A DNA stretch of 64,000 nucleotides from NCBI GenBank assembly GCA_030037895.1, contig JASHPW010000064.1, positions 1 through 64,000 on the forward strand. The letters are read 5' to 3'. The notes under the pieces are model-generated. The model was given only the letters and a program-made list of their open reading frames with translations. It ran no database searches and was not told the origin of the DNA. A program made the translations under genes and the position numbers. Below are positions 17,883-26,412 of the stretch, piece by piece (the stretch's first letter is position 1; every line of letters starts with the position of its first letter). The stretch is from Xanthobacteraceae bacterium. Lineage in GTDB: Bacteria > Pseudomonadota > Alphaproteobacteria > Rhizobiales > Xanthobacteraceae.

Positions 17883-18152
17883 TCAATGGGCGCTGAGCCA
17901 ATCGCGCGCGGCGCGCTGGGCGGCGGCAATCTCGATGTCCGACATCTGATCGGCGATCTCGCGCCGCAGCCGGATCGCCTCGGCGTTGCCCTTCGCCGCC
18001 GCCAGATTGAACCATTTGTGCGCGGAGACGAAATCAACCGGCACGTCGCGGCCGACCGAATACATTATCCCAAGCTCGAACAACATGTCGCCGGCAGCGA
18101 GTCCTTCGCCGAACGGCGCCGCATTGCTGTCGAGCATTTCCAAACGAGCCAT
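17883..18152 (-). CDS. Sel1-repeat protein (short)
   Basis: 89 residues. The core GDMLFELGIMYSVGRDVPVD followed by FVSAHKWFNLAAAKGNAEA is one Sel1/TPR-like repeat pair, used for protein-protein contacts. There is no signal peptide. The C-terminal part (ADQMSDIEIAAAQRAARDWL) matches the usual ending of these short alphaproteobacterial proteins. AGGGGAGTGCACC upstream of the ATG is a strong ribosome binding site. Partner and role are unknown. Confidence 0.75.
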   Translation of the reverse strand: MARLEMLDSNAAPFGEGLAAGDMLFELGIMYSVGRDVPVDFVSAHKWFNLAAAKGNAEAIRLRREIADQMSDIEIAAAQRAARDWLSAH

Positions 18153-18439
18153 GGTGCACTCCCCTGTTTACGCCTCGTCACCTCTGTCCGCGGCGGCGGC
18201 TTCGCCGGCCTTATACCCCCAGCCGACACTCCGATATTCCGCAGAACATTTGAATGGTGGTTTAAGCAATGCGATGAATCAAAGCTGAACTCGCGCCCGG
18301 CAATTGCGCGATCAAGGCAACGCGGCGTTAAGAAACCGACGCGCCGGCGCCGCGGCGCCGGCTATGCCCGGCGGGAAGTCGCTTGCAATGCCGGGGTCGT
18401 GAGTTATCCTTCCGCCCTCGCGATCAGGGGGGAAGAATC

Positions 18440-18892
18440 ATGAGCAGCTTTCGCATCGCCGCTGTCGTCGTCCTTGCCGCCGTCGGGCTTGCGCCGGTTA
18501 TGATCGCGCCCGCGCGCGCCGCCGATCCGTTCGGCACCTGGCTCACGGGAGACAAAAAGGGCAAGGTCCACATCGTCAATTGCGGCGGCGCGCTCTGCGG
18601 CAACCTCGTCTGGCTCAAGGAGCCGATCGATCCCGACACCAACAAGCCGAAGCTCGACAAGCACAATGTCGACGCGGGCAAGCAGAGCCGCCCGCTGCTC
18701 GGCGTCCCCATCGTGCTCAACATGAAGCCGAGCGGCACGCCCGACAAATGGGACGGGCAAGTCTACAACGCCGAGGACGGCAACACCTATTCGGGCTCGT
18801 TCACGCTCACCGGCGCAACCACCGCCGAATTGAAAGGCTGCGTGCTCGGCGGCCTGATCTGCAAGGCGCAGACCTGGACCAAGACGCATTGA
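18440..18892 (+). CDS. DUF2147 exported protein
   Basis: 150 residues from the ATG at 18440 (ribosome binding site GGGGGGAAG); the ORF start at 18383 is upstream of the real gene. A signal peptide (VVVLAAVGLAPVMIAPARA) precedes the DUF2147 domain: DPFGTWLTGDKKGKVHI, CGGALCGNLVWLKEP, WDGQVYNAEDGNTYSGSFTL and LKGCVLGGLICKAQTWTK. The four cysteines fall in conserved places. These proteins fold as lipocalin-like barrels in the periplasm; their function is not established. Confidence 0.88.
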   Translation: MSSFRIAAVVVLAAVGLAPVMIAPARAADPFGTWLTGDKKGKVHIVNCGGALCGNLVWLKEPIDPDTNKPKLDKHNVDAGKQSRPLLGVPIVLNMKPSGTPDKWDGQVYNAEDGNTYSGSFTLTGATTAELKGCVLGGLICKAQTWTKTH

Positions 18893-19378
18893 TCGTCTTT
18901 CGCGTCCCCAGCGGGAGCGTCGCAGCCCGGATTGCACGGTCGCAATCCGGGCGTGATCGGCGCACCGCGCCTGCCGCCCCTTTGCCGGCGGCGGCGGTTT
19001 TCGCCTTCGACCTGGTTTGCAGGCGCGTCATTGGACGCCGGTCCGGCGGGACCGAGCAACAGCGCCGCGGTCAACGCCACGATGCCGCCCGACAGTGCGG
19101 GAACCGGCCGGCGAGACACAAGGAGGGCGTCGGCGAGAAGCCTGAGGCTCAAATCCGCCAGCGAATTCGCCGCGGCGAGGTCCGGATTGCCCGTCCCTCC
19201 TCTTCACCCGCGCGCGCTGTGCACGATCGTGAAGCTTTGAGTCTCCGTCCCGCCGACGCCCTCCATCGTCCACTGAGCCGGCGCGTCGCAAGCGATCATT
19301 GATCGACCGTCGACGGCGGCCGGCCCGTGTGACTCGATCCTCGACTCATGCGATGTCGAAGACCGACAACGGCGTTGA
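18893..19378. other. 486-bp region without a supported gene
   Basis: Lies between the DUF2147 gene and the Lys/Arg peptide gene, in convergent orientation. A minus-strand ORF (18787-19152) starts MSLRLLADALLVSRR and has a hydrophobic patch (GGIVALTAALLLGPAG), but the rest is Arg-rich, it overlaps the DUF2147 gene by 106 bp and has no clear ribosome binding site. I leave it as unproven. No terminator with a T-run was seen. Confidence 0.35.
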
Positions 19379-19453
19379 CTACTTCTTCTTCCGGCGCTTC
19401 GTCTTTTTCGCCGTCTTCTTCGCCGCTGCTTTCGTCTTTCTCTTCTTCGCCAT
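19379..19453 (-). CDS. 24-residue Lys/Arg-rich histone H1-like peptide
   Basis: Not in the ORF track because it is too short. The ATG at 19453 is preceded by CTAGGAGGGCAGCA, one of the strongest ribosome binding sites in the window, and the frame ends in TAG after 24 codons. The peptide is MAKKRKTKAAAKKTAKKTKR followed by RKKK: 15 of 24 residues are Lys or Arg and the rest are only Ala, Thr and Met. This is the composition of eukaryotic H1 tails and of short histone-like peptides annotated in some Rhizobiales. It probably binds nucleic acid non-specifically; that is inference. Confidence 0.6.
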   Translation of the reverse strand: MAKKRKTKAAAKKTAKKTKRRKKK

Positions 19454-19734
19454 TGCTGCCCTCCTAGCCTGAGTGGATGGCGACATCGGTGCAGTGCAGT
19501 CGCGAATCGATCTGCACTACCATCCGATTACTACAGCAGGAAAAAAATAACAGTGACTCCGCTTAATTTTGTGTGTAACTGCCGCTCCCCCGCCACTCGC
19601 GCGTATCCGCATTGCACGCACCGGGAAAACTTCAGCGGCAAAAAATTTTCCGCGGCGCGATGGCACACGAAAAATCCGGAAGCTGCAGAAACACCGATGG
19701 AATGCGGATTTCTGTCACGTCGCGCTGAACATAT

Positions 19735-19757
19735 TGTGTGTGTGCGCGCGCACACAT
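19735..19757. repeat. Alternating TG/CG/CA tract with 18-bp perfect palindrome
   Basis: A 23-nt strictly alternating pyrimidine-purine run; its core, TGTGTGCGCGCGCACACA (19739-19756), is a perfect palindrome. Such sequences adopt Z-DNA or cruciform structure under negative supercoiling. It lies about 280 bp upstream of the Lys/Arg peptide start. Confidence 0.8.
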
Positions 19758-19769
19758 CGCACGCCGTCG

Positions 19770-19787
19770 GCGCGCGTTTTCGCGCGC
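19770..19787. repeat. CG hairpin
   Basis: GCGCGCG-TTTT-CGCGCGC is a perfect 7-bp stem and tetraloop 12 bp from the alternating tract. It is followed by AAAG on the plus strand and has no T-run on the minus strand, so it is not a typical terminator. Confidence 0.6.
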
Positions 19788-20044
19788 AAAGCGGCCGGCA
19801 CGGTCGGATTCACTACGACAAAAAAATTTTTAACCGAACGCCTCAGCGGGCACGTTGACGGCCTTGTCGAGGGGCAAAACGCGCGAATCAGTGCCAACCG
19901 ATTCGCGCCCGCGGCGCGTTTCGCGACCGCGCGCGGCGGCTCGCGGCGTCGCTGCGGGAGCGTTTCACGGCTCGGTTTCGCGCTTGCAGGCAGAGTGAGC
20001 TGCGTCGTTTCAATGCGCGCGCGGCGCCGCCGGGCATGCCGCGC

Positions 20045-21558
<1,514 letters not shown>

Positions 21559-21562
<4 letters not shown>

Positions 21563-22641
21563 TTCCCCTCGCGCCAGAGACCGAGCGCTTCCTGCGCCGG
21601 GCGGTCGGAGATCGAGAACAGCACCGATTGCTTCGCCGCGGTGTGGAAGTAGCGCTTCCACGGCGGCACGACGAACACGTCGTTCGCGCCCCAAGCGAGC
21701 ACGTGATCCTCGAGGTGGGTCGCGCCCTCCCCCTCCGCGCAGACGAAGATGGTGCCGTCGGTCGAGCGGTAGGGCTCGCCGCAAAAGCCTTTCGGCAGCA
21801 TGGCGAGCGCGGCGCCCATCGTCGGCAGCACCGGGCCGCCATTGACCGGATTGGCGTAGCGCACGCGCGCGCCGTGGCTTTTGTCGATGTCGCCCGCGTG
21901 CAGCAGGCGCTCGACGATCGGACGCGTGCGCGCATAGGTATAGTTGATGACCGGCGTGCGGTTCATGTTCAGCTCTTCGGCCGACGTGCCGTCGGGCAGC
22001 ACGCCCGAACCGTAAAAGCTCAGCGAATCGCCGTCCTGCCGCCTGGTCGCCTGCACCGGCTCATCAAAATCCTCGGCGAATGAGGTCGCGAAGAAGTTGA
22101 CCGTCGGCACGTCGAGCACGTCGAGCCACAGCATCGGCTTGTCGGACGGATTGCCGTGATCGTGCGCCGCCCAGTTGGCGGTGATGACGAAATCGCCGGG
22201 CGACATGAAGGCCTTCTCGCCCTCGACCGCGGTGTAAGCGCCTTCGCCGTCGAGGACGAAGCGAACGGCGGACGCGGCATGCAGATGCGCCGGAGCGACC
22301 TCGCCGGGCAGGATCATCTGGATACCGGCGTAAAGCGTGTCGGTGGCGCGCGACTCCCCGTGCATGGCCGGATTTTCCAGTATGAGCACGCGGCGCTTCG
22401 CCTCCTCGGCGGTGATCAGACGGCCCGACTCCATGACCAGCGATTTCACGTCGTTGAAATGCCAGATCACGGGGACGCAACGCGGCGCCGGTTCCGGGGT
22501 GATGATCGAGCTCATGACCGTCCACAGTGGCGCCATGTGCCGCTCGGCGATGCGCCGGTAATAGGCTTGGCGCATCGCCTCGATATTGTGTTTGGGGCCG
22601 GGTTTGCCGTTGCTCGGCTTCTTTGCGGCCGCAACCGTCAT
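21559..22641 (-). CDS. Gentisate 1,2-dioxygenase
   Basis: Opens the ring of gentisate (2,5-dihydroxybenzoate) to maleylpyruvate with Fe(II) and oxygen, in the cytoplasm. The ORF is open from 22836, but the ATG at 22641 with GGAGGATGCC upstream gives 360 residues, the usual length. Two cupin domains are visible; the N-terminal one has [20 protein letters not shown] with likely iron ligands His119 and His121, and His160 in [12 protein letters not shown]. The C-terminal half ([31 protein letters not shown]) is the second cupin. It lies downstream of an FMN reductase and a fumarylacetoacetase-family hydrolase and overlaps gatB by 4 bp. Confidence 0.9.
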
Positions 22642-22710
22642 GGCATCCTCCGTGGAAGCGCGGCTTCCTCGGACCGAAATATAGTCAAGGCGCGCGCCGC
22701 CGGAAATAGC

Positions 22711-22757
22711 GCTCCTCCCTGCCTTCCCCCGCAAGTGGGGACGGGAGCGAGAGGCAG
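22711..22757. repeat. C-rich REP-like palindrome
   Basis: CCTTCCCCCGCAAGTGGGGACGGGAG is an imperfect palindrome flanked by CTCCCTGC...GCGAGAGGC. It lies between the FMN reductase and gentisate dioxygenase genes. Similar CCTTCCCC...GGGGA palindromes occur at about 57770 and inside the gene at 63080. Confidence 0.6.
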
Positions 22758-22792
22758 GCGCGGCCGCCATGCCGACGCCGGCGACTCGCCGC

Positions 22793-23365
22793 TCAATGCT
22801 GTCCGTACTGCGCGATGAACTCGGCGAAGGCGGCAAGTTGCTGGCGGATGAATCCCACGGTCTGCTGGTCGGTGATCTGCCCCGTTTGCGCGTCGATCCG
22901 CTGCGAGCAATTGCCGATGAAGATTTCCGGCCTGCCGAAGGCCATGGCGTTGAGGAACAGCAGCGACCGCCGCAGGTCGTATTGCATGCGGCCGCCGCCG
23001 AGCGGTCCGTTCGCCGCCGACTGGATGGCGACGGGCTTGCCGGCGAAAGGCTGGTTCGGCACGCGCGACACCCAGTCGATGGCGTTCTTCAAGCCGCCGG
23101 GAATCGAGAAATTGTATTCCGGCGTCACCAAGATCACGCCGTCGGCCGCACGGATCGCGTCGACGAGCTTATGCACCGCGGCGGGGAAGCCGGTCGATGT
23201 CTCGATGTCGGCATTGTAGAGCGGAAATTCGGCGAACGGCGGCGCCTCCTTGATGCTCATGCCGGACGGCGCCAGGCCGGTAAGCGCATTCATGACCATG
23301 CGGTTGTAGGAGCCCTTGCGCAGGCTGCCGCAAATGCTGGCAACGTTGAGTGTCTTGTCGGCCAT
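22793..23365 (-). CDS. NADPH-dependent FMN reductase / quinone reductase
   Basis: 190-residue flavodoxin-fold protein of the ChrR/YieF/ArsH-like group. FMN phosphate binding is at ICGSLRKGSYNRMVMNAL; VILVTPEYNFSIPGGLKNAI binds the isoalloxazine; SAANGPLGGGRMQYDLRR completes the site. These enzymes reduce quinones, chromate or azo compounds by two electrons. Between the two gentisate-pathway genes it could keep quinones derived from gentisate reduced, which is inference. The ATG follows GAAGGAGCATCCC. Confidence 0.88.
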   Translation of the reverse strand: MADKTLNVASICGSLRKGSYNRMVMNALTGLAPSGMSIKEAPPFAEFPLYNADIETSTGFPAAVHKLVDAIRAADGVILVTPEYNFSIPGGLKNAIDWVSRVPNQPFAGKPVAIQSAANGPLGGGRMQYDLRRSLLFLNAMAFGRPEIFIGNCSQRIDAQTGQITDQQTVGFIRQQLAAFAEFIAQYGQH

Positions 23366-23423
23366 GGGATGCTCCTTCGGTCAAAGCGCGACGCGACCGC
23401 GTTTCGTCAAACCTCGGTCCGTT

Positions 23424-23462
23424 GAACGCGCACATCCCGCAGCAGGATGCGGGTGCGCGTTC
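23424..23462. repeat. Long hairpin between the hydrolase and FMN reductase genes
   Basis: GAACGCGCAC (23424-23433) pairs perfectly with GTGCGCGTTC (23453-23462), and CCGCA with TGCGG inside it; the loop is GCAGGA and ATC is bulged. That is a 15-bp stem in a 128-bp intergenic gap inside a likely operon. It could stabilise the upstream mRNA or reduce read-through. It also resembles REP-type elements. Confidence 0.7.
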
Positions 23463-23493
23463 CGCGCGCCCGGAACGACAGCCGCATGTTGGC

Positions 23494-24372
23494 TCAGCCG
23501 ACCGCTTCGTCCACGATCGGATTGCGCAACACGCCGACGCCCTCAATTTCGATCTCGCAGACGTCGCCGTTCTTCATCCATACCGGCGGCTTGCGCGCGA
23601 AGCCGACGCCCGAAGGCGTGCCGGTGAAGATGATGTCGCCGGGCTCGAGCGTGAGGCCTTGGGTCAGGTAGACGAGCGTCTCGACCACCGGGAACATCAT
23701 GTTGCCGGTGTTGCCCGACTGCATCACCTTGCCGTTCAGCCGGCTTGCAATTTTCAATTCCTTGGCGCCCGGCGGCAGTTCGTCGGCGGACACGAACCAC
23801 GGGCCGAAGCCGCCGGTAAAGTCGAAATTCTTGCCCATGTCCCATTGCGAGGTTTTTCGCTGGAACTCGCGGATCGAGCCGTCGTTGCCGCAGGAATAGC
23901 CGGCGATGCAGGAGGTGGCATTGGCGGCGGTGAGGTGCTTGGCGCATTTGCCGACGACGACGATCAGCTCGGCTTCGTAGTCGAGGGTCTCGGTCACGCG
24001 CGGACGGACGATCGGCCGGCCGTGCGGCACCAGCGAGGTGCGGCTGCGCATGAAAATGCTCGGGAATTTGGGAATGTCGTCGCGAAGAAAACCCTCCTTG
24101 ACGTGATCGAGATAATTCAAGCCGAGGCAAATGATCTTGCCGGGCCGGCCCACGGGCAGCCCGAAGGTCAGCTCGGAGAGCGGCCGTCGCGCGCTCGCCG
24201 GGGCGCGCTTGGCGATGTCGGCAAGCGGCTTGAGGTCGCCGTTATGGTGCCGGAGATACTCGCCGAGATCGGCCGGAATCGCGCTGTCGGCGGCGCTGAG
24301 ATCGACGACACTGTCGCCTTCCACGATCCCGAGCCGCGGACCCGACCTTTCCTCGAATGCGACAATTTTCAT
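23494..24372 (-). CDS. Fumarylacetoacetate hydrolase family protein (probable fumaryl-/maleylpyruvate hydrolase)
   Basis: 292 residues of the FAH family, which cleaves C-C bonds in acylpyruvates. The metal-binding glutamates are Glu133 and Glu135 in LDYEAELIVVVGK; KIICLGLNYLDHVKE, CGNDGSIREFQRKTSQW and GDIIFTGTPSGVGFAR are standard motifs. Next to gentisate dioxygenase, the natural role is splitting the ring-cleavage product into pyruvate and fumarate or maleate. No maleylpyruvate isomerase gene is visible, so either maleylpyruvate is split directly or the isomerase is elsewhere. Confidence 0.88.
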   Translation of the reverse strand: MKIVAFEERSGPRLGIVEGDSVVDLSAADSAIPADLGEYLRHHNGDLKPLADIAKRAPASARRPLSELTFGLPVGRPGKIICLGLNYLDHVKEGFLRDDIPKFPSIFMRSRTSLVPHGRPIVRPRVTETLDYEAELIVVVGKCAKHLTAANATSCIAGYSCGNDGSIREFQRKTSQWDMGKNFDFTGGFGPWFVSADELPPGAKELKIASRLNGKVMQSGNTGNMMFPVVETLVYLTQGLTLEPGDIIFTGTPSGVGFARKPPVWMKNGDVCEIEIEGVGVLRNPIVDEAVG

Positions 24373-24416
24373 GATCTGTTTTCCTCGATGTCACGGGTTC
24401 CCTCGCGGGGGCGCGA

Positions 24417-25352
24417 CTATAATGCGTGGCCCGGATTGAGCGAAGCAAAATCCCGGCTGCCAAAAAAATGTTCCTTGAGCCGCTCGCGCGCGGCAAGCGC
24501 GCCCGCAAGGTCAAAGCCGTTGACGATGGCGAGGCGGAAGCCGCCGGGCGGCATGGCGTGACGTTCCGGAGCCCGATCCTCGTGAAAGGTGATTTGCACG
24601 CTGCTGACGCCGTCCATGCGCTTGATGTCCTCGACCAGCGCCCGCGGCGGATGACGATAGCGGCGGGTGCCTGGCCCGAACAGCACCACGCTATATCCGT
24701 CGCGCCGATCGCCGTCAGCGAAATCCCAGATGCGCGTCTCGTAGAGCCGCACCAACGCCCCGATCCAGCCGGCTCCGTAGAGATCCGGCCATTGGTCGGC
24801 GAAGCGCAGATGCGCCTCGATGATAATGCCGCCGATGGTTTCGAGATTGAGCATGCCGCAATAGCCGGCAAGGTGCGCCCTCACCCATTGGCCGCAGCGC
24901 GCTTCGATGCCGGCGTCGGGCGCGGCATGCACGGTCCAGTAATCGAAGGTGCCTTCGCCCGCCGGCTTGCCGGTAACGTGACGCCACCACCGCGGCTCGC
25001 CATCGACCACCGCGACATCGGAGGAGACATGGCGGCCGTCGAGCAACGTCATCCAAAAATGGCCGGGCGCGTAGTGCTCTTCATAATCGGCCTGTGAATG
25101 CAGCACGCGGCTACCGACGCCCATGCCCCTGAGATTGACGATCGGCTTGGAAAAAACCGGAAAGCGCGGCGGCGCCGTCCCGTGCGGGCCGGCGTCGAGG
25201 TTCTGGCTGAGCGCCACCGCCAATTTGTCGTAGACCCAGCGCTGCGCCGGATACCATTGCCAGGCATCGCTGTCCTCGGTCGGAATATTCGCCGCGGTTT
25301 CGACCTCGGCAAAATATTGCAAGCGCCAGGGATCGGCTTCGCAGATCGGCAT
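24417..25352 (-). CDS. Conserved hypothetical protein, possible ATP-grasp-like fold, downstream of egtD
   Basis: 311 residues without a signal peptide. VFSKPIVNLRGMGVGSRVL followed by EEHYAPGHFWMTLLDGRHVS could be the nucleotide-binding half of an ATP-grasp domain, and LNLETIGGIIIEAHLRFADQ its metal-binding half; I offer this at low confidence. The C-terminal part has no recognised motif. It is about 80 bp downstream of egtD on the same strand, but a repeat lies between, so common transcription is uncertain. No catalytic role is claimed. Confidence 0.6.
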   Translation of the reverse strand: MPICEADPWRLQYFAEVETAANIPTEDSDAWQWYPAQRWVYDKLAVALSQNLDAGPHGTAPPRFPVFSKPIVNLRGMGVGSRVLHSQADYEEHYAPGHFWMTLLDGRHVSSDVAVVDGEPRWWRHVTGKPAGEGTFDYWTVHAAPDAGIEARCGQWVRAHLAGYCGMLNLETIGGIIIEAHLRFADQWPDLYGAGWIGALVRLYETRIWDFADGDRRDGYSVVLFGPGTRRYRHPPRALVEDIKRMDGVSSVQITFHEDRAPERHAMPPGGFRLAIVNGFDLAGALAARERLKEHFFGSRDFASLNPGHAL

Positions 25353-25359
25353 AGAATCA

Positions 25360-25453
25360 GACGACGGAGGACAGAGGACGGAGGACGGAAGTGTTGAACC
25401 GGAAGCAACTGGCGTCCATCACCTGTCGTCCGTCATCTGTCATCCGTTCTCCG
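25360..25453. repeat. GACGGAG-type short tandem repeats on both strands
   Basis: On the plus strand GACGGAG-GACAGAG-GACGGAG-GACGGAA repeats a heptamer four times (about 25362-25389). On the minus strand a related series, GGATGACAGATGACGGACGA, runs from inside the 3' end of egtD. The two series are roughly complementary and could fold back. The last residues of EgtD (RRTDDR) are encoded by the repeat. Confidence 0.6.
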
Positions 25454-26404
25454 CAATGCATGGACGCTGAACAAGCCATCGCTCCACACCGCAAGCGGCG
25501 ACCAGCCGCTGCCTTGCGCCAGGGCCTGGAACGAGTCGACCGAGTATTTGTAGCTGTTCTCGGTGTGGATCGTCTCACCGGCGCGGAATTCGATCGTGGC
25601 GTCGCAAACTCTCACCTTCTGCCGGCGGGTGCTGGCGAGGTGCATTTCGATGCGGTTGCGTTCGCCGTTGTAGAAGGCGTGGTGCTCGAAGGCGGCGAGA
25701 TCGAAATCGGCGCCAAGCTCGCGGTTGATGCGGGCGAGCAGATTGAGATTGAATCGCGCGGTGACGCCGGCGGCGTCGTTGTAGGCGCGGTAGAGGATGT
25801 CGGGCGATTTGACGAGGTCGACCCCGACGACGAAGAGCGAGCCGGCGCCGAGCATGACGCCGACTCGGCGCAGAAACTGCGCCGCCTCATGCGGCTCTAA
25901 ATTGCCGATCGTCGATCCCGGAAACAAGCCGACGCGCGGCGGCGCCGCGATCTCCGGCGGCAGCTCCGTCAGGGTCGAGAAATCCGCGACCACGGGACGG
26001 ATCGTCAGATGCGGAAAATCGCGGCGTAGCTGCGCCGCGTCCTGCTGCAAGAACTCCCCGCAAATATCGACCGGAATATAGGCCCCGACGCTGGCCGCGG
26101 CGCCGAGGAGGATGCGCGCTTTGCGGCTCGACCCGCTGCCGAATTCGATCAAGGCGCAACCGGGCGGAAACAGCGCGGCGATCGCCGCCGCGTGCGCGCC
26201 GAGAAGAGCAAGCTCGCTGCGCGTCGGATAATATTCCGGCAAACGGGTGATGCTCTCGAACAGGGCGGAGCCAGCCGCATCGTAGAAATATTTCGGCGGC
26301 AGCCGCTTCGGCTTGCCGGCGAGGCCGGCGATCACATCGGCGGCGAACGGATCCGATGTCTCGACTGCCGGCGCGGTACGAAGCGCGGTTCGAACCCTGC
26401 TCAT
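25433..26404 (-). CDS. egtD: L-histidine N(alpha)-methyltransferase (EgtD)
   Basis: EgtD trimethylates histidine with three S-adenosylmethionine molecules to hercynine, the first step of ergothioneine synthesis. The true start is the ATG at 26404, giving 323 residues; the ORF upstream lies inside egtB. Markers: PPKYFYDAAGSALFESIT RLPEYYPTRSELALL, the SAM motif ALIEFGSGSSRKARILL, VGLFPGSTIGNLEPHEA, VDLVKSPDILYRAYND and FNLNLLARINRELGADFDL. It begins 8 bp after the egtB stop, so the pair is an operon. The C-terminus runs into a repeat, so the final residues may be atypical. Confidence 0.93.
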   Translation of the reverse strand: MSRVRTALRTAPAVETSDPFAADVIAGLAGKPKRLPPKYFYDAAGSALFESITRLPEYYPTRSELALLGAHAAAIAALFPPGCALIEFGSGSSRKARILLGAAASVGAYIPVDICGEFLQQDAAQLRRDFPHLTIRPVVADFSTLTELPPEIAAPPRVGLFPGSTIGNLEPHEAAQFLRRVGVMLGAGSLFVVGVDLVKSPDILYRAYNDAAGVTARFNLNLLARINRELGADFDLAAFEHHAFYNGERNRIEMHLASTRRQKVRVCDATIEFRAGETIHTENSYKYSVDSFQALAQGSGWSPLAVWSDGLFSVHALRRTDDR

Positions 26405-26412
26405 GCGACGAC

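Larger units (their letters stand above)
19454..20044. other. 591-bp gene-free region, AT-rich patches and self-complementary tracts
   Basis: This is the longest non-coding stretch in the window. It lies upstream of the Lys/Arg peptide gene and downstream of gatB. It has runs unusual for this genome (GGAAAAAAATAAC, CAAAAAATTTTCC, ACAAAAAAATTTTTAACC), a 23-nt alternating purine-pyrimidine tract and a CG hairpin listed separately. The ORFs across it have no motif and poor starts. A long leader, promoter region or unannotated small RNA is possible. Confidence 0.45.

Noticed and set aside
17496-17900. A genomic-island attachment site at tRNA-Ser
   Set aside because: No integrase gene and no duplicate of the tRNA 3' end were seen downstream.
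18787-19152. 121-residue minus-strand ORF with a hydrophobic N-terminal patch
   Set aside because: It overlaps the DUF2147 gene by 106 bp, turns Arg-rich and has no convincing ribosome binding site. Kept only as a remark in the intergenic entry.
19660-19700. SRP-RNA-like sequence (CCGGAAGCTGCAG)
   Set aside because: Only a partial match to the conserved SRP RNA tip and no flanking complementary arms.
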